A stretch of DNA of 54,867 nt, from the NCBI GenBank assembly GCA_902627575.1, contig CACOJQ010000005.1:1-54867 (forward strand), in the 5' to 3' direction. Both the position numbers and the translations under genes were made by a program. Below the pieces are notes generated by a model, which made no database searches, was not told the DNA's origin, and was given only the letters and a program-made list of their open reading frames with translations. Below are positions 1 through 8,543 of the stretch, in pieces (positions within the stretch are counted from its first letter, which is position 1; every line of letters starts with the position of its first letter). Source of the stretch: an uncultured Bacteroidota bacterium. GTDB taxonomy: Bacteria > Bacteroidota > Bacteroidia > Flavobacteriales > BACL11.

Positions 1-3000
1 GAAATAAATATTAATTCAATTTCTGACAGTGTATTTACTTTAACTTCTTGGATTAAAACTGATAATCAAGATAACGGTTACATATTTATGAATGGAGTAA
101 ATGGTTGGACAAATGATTTTAACTTTGCTATTCAATATAATAGTGGTTTAATTGAATTAAATGTTATAACATCTAGTGGGTTTCATTTTGCAAATTCTAC
201 TACTAATATTTCTGATAATGAATGGTATTTTATAACTTTCGTATATGAAAATAATACAGCAAAGTTATTTGTAAATGGTAATGAAGAAATTAGTATTAAT
301 AATTTACCTTCAATTAACAACGACTTATACCCTCTAATAATTGGTTCAAAAACCTCTTCTCAGTGTTCTAATGACGATGGATCTGGATCTGTTTTTAATG
401 GATTAGTAGATGATGTTGCAATTTGGAATACATCTCTTGATCAAACACAAATACAATTTTATATGACCTGCCCTCCAAATGGTAATGAAATAGACCTATT
501 AGGCTATTGGAATTTTGAGGAGGGTACTGGTAATATAGTATATGATTTAACATCAAATGGAAATGACGGTACAATAAATGGGGCCATTTATAGCACTGAT
601 GCCCCTTTATATACATGTGCTTTAACAAATCAGTTAGGTTGTGACTCTCTAGCTGTACTTAATTTGACAATAAATAATACAGATACATCAATTATTGATA
701 TTACAGCATGTGATAGTTACACATGGAACGATAGTACGTATACTGAAAGTGGAACTTACTACTCTAATACAGTAGATATTAATAATAATTATTCTATGTT
801 ATTTGATGGTTCAAATGACTATGCACAAATATCTAATTTAACTCATTATAATTCATTTTCCTCAATGTGTTGGTTCAATTTTAATTCCTTAAGCCAATAT
901 GATGCAATTATGCAACATAAAGGAACTTGTAATAACGCTTCAGGTTGGTATATTGGTGTTCATAATGGCTTCTTAAGAGTTTTTAAACATATTGGTAATT
1001 GTACAAATAACTGTCCAAATTATCCTAATTCAAGTTGCAATTTTAATATCCTTACTAATATAGCTATTAACACATCTCAGTGGTATCATATTGCATTGGT
1101 TTCAGATGGGAGTAATAATATAATTTACTTAGATGGAGATTCAATATTAAATATATATGAGAGCACTCCTTATCCAACTCAAAATAATCCTTTTACAATT
1201 GGAGCTCATTCTGAAGGTAATTGGTTTTATTCAGATATAAATATTGATGATGTTACTTACTTCAATTCAGTCTTATCTCAATCAGATATTCAAAGTTACA
1301 TGAACTGTTCCCCTAACGGAAATGAACAAAATTTAATTTTATATTGGAATTTTGAGGAGGGTACTGGTAATACAGTATATGATCAAACATCAAATGGAAA
1401 TGATGGTACAACAAATGGGGCCATTTATAGCACTAATGCACCTTTATACACATGTGCTTTAACCAATGCAGTAGGTTGTGATAGTACAGCAGTACTTAAT
1501 TTAACTATTAATCAAGCAGATACTTCATACACTAGTGTCACAGTCTGTGATAGTTATACTTGGAACGATAGTACATATACTCAAAGTGGAATTTATTCGT
1601 ATAATGGTCAGAATAATTTTTCTAATGATTATTCTATGTCTTTTGATGGAACTGCTAATAAATATATTACATTGTCAAACCCCATAAATTTTGGTTATAA
1701 CTCATTTACTGTTAGTATAGATTGTTACTTAAATGCTTTTGAAGGAAATGATCCTGAAAATTATTCCTATATCGTTGGTGTTCCACTAGTTGGGGCAACA
1801 AATGATCATGGATTTAAAATACAAACTTTATCGTCAAATGTTAATAATGGTGGTTTTTCAGCTCATATTAATGATGCTGGTAATCAATACTTTAATTTAA
1901 TAGAAATTGACAATTCGGATTCAATTAATGTTATTCTTAATAAGTGGTATAATCTAACTATTGTTGTTGATAGAGATAATGATATTTTTAAGTTTTATGT
2001 TGATGGTAATTTAATTGGTTCCGAAGTTATCTCAATATATTTTGGTGATGTGGATTCTGGTGTTCCAATTTCAATTGGACATATGAGTGCTAATAATACA
2101 AGTAGATTAAATGGACAGACAGATAATTTACATATATGGGATAAAGCTCTTTCAATTCAAGAAATTCAACAATACATGAACTGTCCTCCAGTAGGATCAG
2201 AGTCAGGTTTAGTAGGTTATTGGAATTTTGAAGAGGGTAGTGGTAATACTGTATTAGATTTAACATTAAATGGTAATAACGGAGCAATAAATGGAGCAAC
2301 TTATGATACAAATGTTCCAGCACAATCTTGTGCTTTAACAAATGCTAATGGCTGTGATTCTGTAGCTGTAATTAATCTGACAATAAACAATACAGATACA
2401 TCAAATACTAGTGTGACAGCATGTGATAGTGTAGTTTGGAATGGAACAACATATACTCAAAGTGGAACTTATTCTTATAGCGGAACTAGTAATAATTACT
2501 CTATGAGTTTTGATAATAATGGTGAATATTTAAATTCCAATGTAAATACAACATCATCTCAAGATGCAACATGGATGGGGTGGTTCTATTTTGATGACTT
2601 GGTACAGAATGGTATGATTGCACAGAATAATGGATATAATACAAATGGATATTATATCAATACATCAAATATACCAGGATCTCAAAATGTTCCACAAACT
2701 AGTGTCTATTTGTCTACTGCAATAGGTAATACTAATCAGCTTGCGCAAACATGGACTAATGCAAATGCAATTACATCTAATAAGTGGCATCATGTTGCTA
2801 TCTCTTTATCAAATGGTATTGCATCTATTTATATAGATGGTCTTTATAATGTTGCTGGTAATAATTTTAATCATCAAATTCAAGCATCAAGTGCAGATTT
2901 CTTAATAGGGGCAGGAACAGATCTAGTTGGTTCATTGACACAAGTAATGAATGGTGATATTGATGATATATCAGTATGGAACACAGCTCTTTCTCAAGCC

Positions 3001-4458
3001 GAAATTCAACAGTATATGAATTGTCCTCCAACTGGTAATGAAACAGGCTTAGTCGGTTATTGGAATTTTGAGGAAGGAAGTGGTTCGACAACTTATGACC
3101 AAACGTCTAATGGAAATAATGTAACTATTAATGGAGCAACTTATGATACAAATGTTCCAGCACAATATTGTGCTTTAACAAATGCTAATGGCTGTGATTC
3201 TATAGCAGTACTTAGTCTAACGATTAACAATTCAGTTACTACTACAAATACTGTTTCAATTTGTTCAGGTGATAGTTTTTCAGTAGGAACTAGTACATAT
3301 AATAATGCTGGCACATATATAGATACATTAACAACAACTGATGGTTGTGATAGTACAGTAACTACTACATTAACTGTAGATCCATTAGGTTGTACTGATG
3401 CAAGTGCATTTAATTATGATGCAAACGCTATTTGTGATGATGGTAGTTGTATAGCTATTGTAAATGGTTGTATGGACTCTACTGCTTGTAATTATGATTC
3501 TTCAGCAAATACTGATGATGGTAGTTGTAATTATGCGACATCAAGTACGACAGATATAACAGCATGTGATAGTTATTCTTGGAATGGTACTACTTATTCA
3601 AGTTCTGGTCAGTATACATGGTTAGGAGTTAACTCAAATGGTTGTGATTCTGTAGCTACGCTTAACTTAACGATTAATAATTCAAGTACATCAACGACAG
3701 ATGTAACGGAGTGTGATAGCTACACGTGGAATGGAACGACATACACCACAAGTGGATCATATACATATGCTACTACCAACGCAGTAGGATGTGATAGTAC
3801 AGCTACGCTTAACTTAACACTTTACGAATCTATAATAGTTGATACTGTTTTTAGTATTTGTAAAGGAGATTCAGTATCAATTAATAATATTTGGTATACT
3901 CAAGCTGATACTGTAACAAACTACTTGTATACAGCACATAATTGTGATAGTGTTGTTACTTCTACAATAGAAGTTACAGATTCCTTAAAATGTAATATAA
4001 CACGTACTGATGATTATCTACTTGCTGAGACTATGGGAGGTACTCCTCCTTATTATTACTTATGGAGTACAGGAGATACAACACAAAACTTATTTCCAAC
4101 TGTAAATGGCACCTATTGGGTAGTAATTTCTGACAGTTATGGTTGTTCTTCTGATACATGTTTCTTTAATATTGACTGGATTCCATCATTTACGTCTGAT
4201 TACAGTATTAAAAATTTATATATTTATCCAAATCCAACTAGGAATATTTTTAACATTGAGTTTTCTAGCTTATTAGCTCAAGATTTAGAAATAAAAGTAC
4301 GTAATTCTATTGGTGAAATAATTTTTTATCAAAGTTTGCACGATTTTAACACTAAGTATAAAAAGAAGATAAGCTTAAAAAATAGATCAAAAGGAATATA
4401 TTTTATAGAAATTCACACAAATAATGGTATAATTCATAATAAAATAATACTACAATAG
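1..4458 (+). CDS. Giant secreted LamG-repeat protein with T9SS sorting domain (5' partial)
   Basis: The frame is open from the first base, so the start and signal peptide lie upstream; 1485 residues are visible. Four concanavalin-A/LamG-like domains (about residues 1-168, 264-449, 544-740, 834-1020) each end in a YWNFEEG block. Between them are Cys-containing linkers of the types CDSYTWN..YT.SGTY and GCDSxAVLNLTI. Next come two Asp/Cys motifs of the form GC(T/M)D..A.NYD..A..DDGSC (about 1130-1177), two uninterrupted linker repeats, and a C-terminal type IX secretion sorting domain (IYPNP at 1408, final IILQ). Family knowledge: such proteins are exported by T9SS and anchored to or released from the cell surface; LamG-type folds often bind glycans. 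The ligand here is unknown. Composition is rich in Asn, Thr, Ser and Asp with very little Lys until the sorting domain. An adhesin or polysaccharide-binding role is inference. Confidence 0.9.
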   Translation, partial: EININSISDSVFTLTSWIKTDNQDNGYIFMNGVNGWTNDFNFAIQYNSGLIELNVITSSGFHFANSTTNISDNEWYFITFVYENNTAKLFVNGNEEISINNLPSINNDLYPLIIGSKTSSQCSNDDGSGSVFNGLVDDVAIWNTSLDQTQIQFYMTCPPNGNEIDLLGYWNFEEGTGNIVYDLTSNGNDGTINGAIYSTDAPLYTCALTNQLGCDSLAVLNLTINNTDTSIIDITACDSYTWNDSTYTESGTYYSNTVDINNNYSMLFDGSNDYAQISNLTHYNSFSSMCWFNFNSLSQYDAIMQHKGTCNNASGWYIGVHNGFLRVFKHIGNCTNNCPNYPNSSCNFNILTNIAINTSQWYHIALVSDGSNNIIYLDGDSILNIYESTPYPTQNNPFTIGAHSEGNWFYSDINIDDVTYFNSVLSQSDIQSYMNCSPNGNEQNLILYWNFEEGTGNTVYDQTSNGNDGTTNGAIYSTNAPLYTCALTNAVGCDSTAVLNLTINQADTSYTSVTVCDSYTWNDSTYTQSGIYSYNGQNNFSNDYSMSFDGTANKYITLSNPINFGYNSFTVSIDCYLNAFEGNDPENYSYIVGVPLVGATNDHGFKIQTLSSNVNNGGFSAHINDAGNQYFNLIEIDNSDSINVILNKWYNLTIVVDRDNDIFKFYVDGNLIGSEVISIYFGDVDSGVPISIGHMSANNTSRLNGQTDNLHIWDKALSIQEIQQYMNCPPVGSESGLVGYWNFEEGSGNTVLDLTLNGNNGAINGATYDTNVPAQSCALTNANGCDSVAVINLTINNTDTSNTSVTACDSVVWNGTTYTQSGTYSYSGTSNNYSMSFDNNGEYLNSNVNTTSSQDATWMGWFYFDDLVQNGMIAQNNGYNTNGYYINTSNIPGSQNVPQTSVYLSTAIGNTNQLAQTWTNANAITSNKWHHVAISLSNGIASIYIDGLYNVAGNNFNHQIQASSADFLIGAGTDLVGSLTQVMNGDIDDISVWNTALSQAEIQQYMNCPPTGNETGLVGYWNFEEGSGSTTYDQTSNGNNVTINGATYDTNVPAQYCALTNANGCDSIAVLSLTINNSVTTTNTVSICSGDSFSVGTSTYNNAGTYIDTLTTTDGCDSTVTTTLTVDPLGCTDASAFNYDANAICDDGSCIAIVNGCMDSTACNYDSSANTDDGSCNYATSSTTDITACDSYSWNGTTYSSSGQYTWLGVNSNGCDSVATLNLTINNSSTSTTDVTECDSYTWNGTTYTTSGSYTYATTNAVGCDSTATLNLTLYESIIVDTVFSICKGDSVSINNIWYTQADTVTNYLYTAHNCDSVVTSTIEVTDSLKCNITRTDDYLLAETMGGTPPYYYLWSTGDTTQNLFPTVNGTYWVVISDSYGCSSDTCFFNIDWIPSFTSDYSIKNLYIYPNPTRNIFNIEFSSLLAQDLEIKVRNSIGEIIFYQSLHDFNTKYKKKISLKNRSKGIYFIEIHTNNGIIHNKIILQ
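505..3230 (+). repeat. Four-copy long-period repeat inside the LamG gene
   Basis: The block encoding YWNFEEG..G followed by a CALTN.xGCDS linker starts at 505, 1342, 2218 and 3058, giving periods of 837, 876 and 840 bp. Copies 1 and 2 are almost identical at the DNA level across about 120 bp. Copies 3 and 4 share an exact 37-bp stretch (2290-2326 and 3130-3166) at an offset of 840. The intervening LamG cores are much more diverged than these boundary blocks. Confidence 0.85.
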
Positions 4459-4476
4459 TTAATTTGTGATTTAAAT

Positions 4477-4507
4477 AAAATAGCCCACTAAAAAAGTGGG
4501 CTATTTT
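4477..4507. terminator. Bidirectional rho-independent terminator
   Basis: A perfect 12-bp stem (4477-4488 with 4496-4507) has a 7-nt loop and A/T tracts on both sides. It sits 18 bp after the LamG gene stop and just beyond the 3' end of the minus-strand tRNA-Phe, so it can end transcription from both directions. Confidence 0.9.
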
Positions 4508-4513
4508 TATTTG

Positions 4514-4586
4514 TGGTGCTACCAAGATTCGAACTAGGGACACATGGATTTTCAGTCCATTGCTCTACCACCTGAGCTATAGCACC
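4514..4586 (-). tRNA. tRNA-Phe (GAA)
   Basis: The minus strand folds as a 73-nt cloverleaf: 7-bp acceptor stem GGTGCTA/TAGCACC, D arm AGCTCAGGTGGTAGAGC, anticodon arm with loop CTGAAAA giving anticodon GAA (Phe), and T arm containing GTTCGAATC. The discriminator base is A. The terminal CCA is not encoded, since the next genomic bases read CAA, so it must be added after transcription. Confidence 0.96.
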
Positions 4587-4670
4587 AACAAAATTTTAGC
4601 TGCAAATTTAATTGTTTTTTTGATTTGAAAGAAAATTTTAACTAAATCCTTTTTACGATATCAATTTTTA

Positions 4671-4678
4671 TAATTTTG
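4671..4678 (+). promoter_or_regulatory. TAnnTTTG -7 element for the coaX operon
   Basis: TAATTTTG matches the Bacteroidota -7 consensus exactly and lies 13 nt before the TTG start of coaX. No convincing -33 TTTG is seen at the usual distance. Confidence 0.5.
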
Positions 4679-4691
4679 AAAAAATTTCGTT

Positions 4692-5408
4692 TTGAAACTA
4701 ATTATAGACATAGGAAATACAAAAACAAAACTTGCTTTGATTAGTGAAAAAAAAATTATTTCTAAAAAAATTTTAGATAAATGTTCCTTTAAATTAGTTA
4801 AAGACTTTGTTTCAGACACAGAAATAACATCATCAATTATAAGTTCTGTAAAAGATTTTGATAATGATGTGACATATATATCTAATTATTATAATTCAAT
4901 TATATTAACTCATACTACAAATATTCCAATAAACAATCTATATAAAACTCCTAAAACTTTAGGCAATGACAGAATAGCGTTGGTAGTGGGGGCAAATTTT
5001 TTGTATCCAAAACAAGATGTTATAATAATTGATGCTGGTACATGTATAACAATTGATTTTTTAAATAAAAGTGCAGAGTATTTGGGTGGTAGAATTTCTC
5101 CAGGAATAGATATGAGATTTAAATCATTAAATACTTTTACTGATAAATTGCCGTTAAATAAATTGAAAAAAAATACTAAGTTTTATGGAAACGATACATT
5201 ATCAGCTATAAATTCAGGTGTTCAACGAGGTGTTTTAAGTGAGTTAAATCAAATTATCTCAGAGTATAGTGACCAAAATCCTAATCTAATTGTAGTTCTA
5301 TGTGGAGGAGATGCTTTATACTTGCAAAACGAATTAAAAAGACCCATATTTGTAAATCAAAATTTAGTGCTGGTTGGATTAAATGAAATATTGGATTATA
5401 ATGAGTAA
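4692..5408 (+). CDS. coaX: Type III pantothenate kinase
   Basis: CoaX phosphorylates pantothenate, the first step of coenzyme A synthesis, in the cytoplasm. The 238-residue length is normal for type III. It begins with the ASKHA phosphate-1 motif DIGNTKTK (residues 6-13), has the acidic motif IIDAGTCITIDF around residue 114 and GGRISPGIDMR after it, and a C-terminal VVLCGGDA adenosine-binding block. The start is TTG: no ATG precedes the DIGNT motif in this frame, and the -7 promoter element lies just upstream. The 3' end overlaps the next gene by 8 nt (ATGAGTAA), suggesting translational coupling. coaX heads a conserved Bacteroidota envelope cluster. Confidence 0.95.
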   Translation: MKLIIDIGNTKTKLALISEKKIISKKILDKCSFKLVKDFVSDTEITSSIISSVKDFDNDVTYISNYYNSIILTHTTNIPINNLYKTPKTLGNDRIALVVGANFLYPKQDVIIIDAGTCITIDFLNKSAEYLGGRISPGIDMRFKSLNTFTDKLPLNKLKKNTKFYGNDTLSAINSGVQRGVLSELNQIISEYSDQNPNLIVVLCGGDALYLQNELKRPIFVNQNLVLVGLNEILDYNE

Positions 5409-6660
5409 AATATTACTTTTCATCTTCTTTTTTTGCAGTAGTTTAATAGCTAGTGCCCAAATTTCTACATCTTCTCCATATTCAAGATTTGGATTAGGAG
5501 ATCTTAATCATGGTTCACTAGCTGAATTTAATTCACTAGGGGGAGCCGTAGTTGCATATAGTGATCCTTTTAGTGTTAATCCTTCAAACCCTGCATCCTA
5601 TACAAGATTTGGCCCAAATTCATTTTTACTTTCAACTGGAGGTTGGCATCAAACAACCAAAATAATGAATACTTCTAACAGTCAAATTGCAAATAATAAT
5701 GGCTTTAGTCACTTTGTGTTAGGATTTCCTCTAAATAAAAATATGGCAGCAAGTGTAGGGATGCTTCCATATAGTAGTATAGGATATTCAATGAATGAAG
5801 ATATTGTTGATGAAAACGACATTTCACATAATGCAATTGCCAATTATTATGGTGATGGTGGCATCAGTAAGATTTATTTTGGAGGAGCTTACAAATTATC
5901 TGATGATCTTTCGCTAGGTGTAAATTCTTCATTTTTGTTTGGAGGTTTAAATAGAAGAAAAAGTTTAGTTTACAATAGTGATGATTTTTTTAATAGTCGT
6001 TCAAATAGTAAAATTAATGTAAAAGGGTACTATTATGAGTTTGGACTTCTTTATTCTAAAAAACTTTCAAAAGGAAACTTCTCTGTAGGAATTACTACAA
6101 ATAACAACTCTACAATAAGAGCCAAAAAGACTGAATTAATTGAATCTTTTGAGTTTTCCGGTATTTTAGAAGTTCCTAAAGATACTTTTGTTAATTCTGT
6201 TGAATGGGGAGATGTTATTTTACCTCAAAATTTGAAAACAGGTATAGAATACAGAAACAGTAAATGGATAATTTTAGCTGAGTATAGTTTGCAAAATTGG
6301 GCTGAATATAGAATGTTTGATGATTCAGATAATCTTGAAAATACTGAAGGATACTCTGCAGGCCTCAGATATACTCCTGATTATAATTCTATTAATAATT
6401 ATTTCAAAAGATTAGACTATAATATAGGTGTATCATTTAAAAATATCCCTCTGCAATTTGAAAACAATCAACTAGAAGAACTTATGTTAACTTTTGGCTT
6501 AGGTATACCAGTCAAAAAATCTAGAACAAAATATAATTTATTTTGTATTGTCGGTCAAAGAGGAACTACAGAAAATAATTTGTTAAAAGAACAGTTTATC
6601 AAATTAGGATTAACTGTAAGTTATGATGGTATATGGTTTGTTAAACGTAAATACGATTAA
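5401..6660 (+). CDS. Outer membrane beta-barrel protein, Bacteroidota coaX-linked family
   Basis: I chose the ATG at 5401 (MSKILLFIFFF...) because it gives a clean signal peptide ending near SAQ and an 8-nt overlap with coaX; an ATG 18 nt upstream adds residues unlike a signal peptide. The mature 395-400 residues show alternating hydrophobic/aromatic strands, Gly-rich turns and motifs such as SPYSRFGLGDL and NPSNPASYT. These are typical of the FadL/OMPP1-like barrel family found beside coaX in this phylum. The substrate is unknown. Its place with LptC and PpiD suggests outer-membrane biogenesis or uptake. The barrel fold is well supported; any transported substrate would be speculation. Confidence 0.8.
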   Translation: MSKILLFIFFFCSSLIASAQISTSSPYSRFGLGDLNHGSLAEFNSLGGAVVAYSDPFSVNPSNPASYTRFGPNSFLLSTGGWHQTTKIMNTSNSQIANNNGFSHFVLGFPLNKNMAASVGMLPYSSIGYSMNEDIVDENDISHNAIANYYGDGGISKIYFGGAYKLSDDLSLGVNSSFLFGGLNRRKSLVYNSDDFFNSRSNSKINVKGYYYEFGLLYSKKLSKGNFSVGITTNNNSTIRAKKTELIESFEFSGILEVPKDTFVNSVEWGDVILPQNLKTGIEYRNSKWIILAEYSLQNWAEYRMFDDSDNLENTEGYSAGLRYTPDYNSINNYFKRLDYNIGVSFKNIPLQFENNQLEELMLTFGLGIPVKKSRTKYNLFCIVGQRGTTENNLLKEQFIKLGLTVSYDGIWFVKRKYD

Positions 6661-6663
6661 AAA

Positions 6664-7992
6664 ATGAAAATAAAAACACTCCTTTTTCTAATATCAATTA
6701 TTATCAATATTGATTTATATTCATTAAACTTTAATATGAACGGTACTAGTGCAGAAGATTGCAAAGAAATGGATAGTATAAATGTTCAAAAATGTAAAGA
6801 AAAGTTATCTGTTTTTAGAGAGTATTACAAACAAAAAGATTATCTCACCGCATATAATTCATGGTCTTGGGTATTTAAAAATTGTCCAAGTCTCTCGATA
6901 AATACATTCAAAAATGGACCGAAAATTATTAAAGAAAAAATAAAAGTAGACAAAGAAAATAAATCTGCATATATTGATACATTACTTACAGTATTTGATA
7001 AACGTATAAAATGCTTTGGTTCTCGCGGATACGTGTTAGGATTAAAGGGCTACGAATTATTGGCTGTTGATAAGTCACGAGCAGAAGAAGCATATGGTTA
7101 TCTACAAGAATCAATTAACTTAGATCAAAACAATTCATCTGTTCAAGCTGTTTATGGATACATGCGCTCTATTGTAATTTTAGAAAAAGCAGGAAAAAAA
7201 ACTAAGTTAGATGTAATTGAAGGTTATGCTAAAGTTTCTGAAATTATTGATTATAATATCACTAATCAAACTAAAACCGCTAAAAATTTTATTAAATTTT
7301 CAGAAAAAATAGAAGATTTATTTACCCCATATGCTAATTGTGATGATTTAGTTCAACTGTTTTCTGCTAAATTTGATACTAAAAGTGATGACATAGATTT
7401 TTTAAGAAAAATTTCTAATCTTTTAAAAGCCAAGAAATGTATGGATTCAGAATTATTTTTTAATATTTCTTTAAAATTATATGAATTAGATCCATCATCA
7501 TCAAGTGCTAACTTGATGGCTAATATGTGTATTTCTAAAAGGAATTTTTCATCTGCTATAACATATTCTAAAGAGGCTATAGATTTAGAAAATGACGATT
7601 TTAAAAAAGCAGATTATTATTTAACATTGGCTGATTCATATAGATATTCTGGCGCTTACACTTCTGCAAGATCAGCAATTTACAATGCACTTAAAATAAG
7701 AAATAATTGGGGTAAAGCATACATAAGTTTAGGTAATATTTATGTTGCTGGTAGTAAAGAATGTGCAGGCGATGATTTTCAAAGGAAGACTGTTTATTGG
7801 GTTGCGGTAGATGCTTTTCAGCAGGCCTTATCAGATCCAGAATCTAAAAAAAATGCCGCAAAACAAATAAATACCTATTCTAAGTATTTCCCAACTATTA
7901 AAGAATGTTTTTTCTACGATTTAAGTCCAAAAAGTGAGTATAGTGTTGGCTGTTGGATAAATAAAAAAACAATTATTCGCACTAGTGATTAA
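6664..7992 (+). CDS. Exported TPR-repeat protein of the coaX-lptC cluster
   Basis: A 442-residue protein with an N-terminal hydrophobic signal segment (residues 1-20). The rest is almost wholly helical with tetratricopeptide-like repeats: for example AEEAYGYLQESINLDQNN around residue 140, and several in the last third, including SAITYSKEAIDLENDDFKKA and ARSAIYNALKIRNNWGKAY. It starts 4 nt after the barrel gene and overlaps lptC by 8 nt. Cys residues are fairly frequent (CKEM, CKEK, NCPS, KCMD), as expected for a periplasmic protein. The exact function is unknown; TPR proteins in this position are conserved in the phylum and likely act as scaffolds for envelope assembly (inference). Confidence 0.75.
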   Translation: MKIKTLLFLISIIINIDLYSLNFNMNGTSAEDCKEMDSINVQKCKEKLSVFREYYKQKDYLTAYNSWSWVFKNCPSLSINTFKNGPKIIKEKIKVDKENKSAYIDTLLTVFDKRIKCFGSRGYVLGLKGYELLAVDKSRAEEAYGYLQESINLDQNNSSVQAVYGYMRSIVILEKAGKKTKLDVIEGYAKVSEIIDYNITNQTKTAKNFIKFSEKIEDLFTPYANCDDLVQLFSAKFDTKSDDIDFLRKISNLLKAKKCMDSELFFNISLKLYELDPSSSSANLMANMCISKRNFSSAITYSKEAIDLENDDFKKADYYLTLADSYRYSGAYTSARSAIYNALKIRNNWGKAYISLGNIYVAGSKECAGDDFQRKTVYWVAVDAFQQALSDPESKKNAAKQINTYSKYFPTIKECFFYDLSPKSEYSVGCWINKKTIIRTSD

Positions 7993-8524
7993 CTTAATAC
8001 CATTTTTTATTATTATACTTTTTAGTGCTTGTACAAACGATCCTAATGTTGTACAGGAATTTGTAGCAAATAAAGAGCTACCTGCTGAAGAAACAGAAAA
8101 TGCTGAAATTTTAATTACGACAGATGGCAAGTTAAGAGTTAAGATATATTCAGAATCTATTAAGCGATTTGAAAATACTGAGCCGGAATTAATTTTAAAT
8201 GGAAATGTTAAAATCACTTTTTACGACAATTCAAAAGCTCCAACCTCAATGTTAAACTCAAATTATGTAGAGGTTTATGAAAAAGAGAATATCATGATAG
8301 CAAGAGATGATGTAGTTTTAATTTCAAATGAATCAGATAAACTCGAAACAGAAAAATTAGTTTTAAATGAGCAAAAAGAAAAAGTTTATACAAATGAAAA
8401 AGTAATCATAACAACAAAAAATGAAGTTATTAAAGGTGTGGGTTTTGAATCAAATCTTGACTTCTCTGATTACAAGCTGTCAAAAATTACTGGAGTTATT
8501 GATCTTAGTTTCAATAGTGATTAA
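7985..8524 (+). CDS. lptC: LPS export protein LptC (lipoprotein-like form)
   Basis: LptC links the LptBFG ABC transporter to the periplasmic LptA bridge that carries lipopolysaccharide to the outer membrane. This 179-residue protein has a hydrophobic N-terminus ending in FSAC (Cys16), a probable lipobox. A beta-rich OstA/LptC domain follows, with repeats such as ITFYD, SNYVEVYEKENIMIARDDVVL and ETEKLVLNEQKEKVYTNEKV. The start is GTG at 7985, overlapping the TPR gene stop by 8 nt (GTGATTAA). In Bacteroidota, LptC is usually found here and not beside LptA. Called on domain pattern and gene order. Confidence 0.85.
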   Translation: MINLIPFFIIILFSACTNDPNVVQEFVANKELPAEETENAEILITTDGKLRVKIYSESIKRFENTEPELILNGNVKITFYDNSKAPTSMLNSNYVEVYEKENIMIARDDVVLISNESDKLETEKLVLNEQKEKVYTNEKVIITTKNEVIKGVGFESNLDFSDYKLSKITGVIDLSFNSD

Positions 8525-8543
8525 ATTTTTATTATATTTATAA

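Noticed and set aside
505..3230. CRISPR or mobile-element repeats
   Set aside because: The repeats are long-period, in frame and protein coding; no short direct repeats with spacers, transposase or terminal inverted repeats are seen anywhere in the window.
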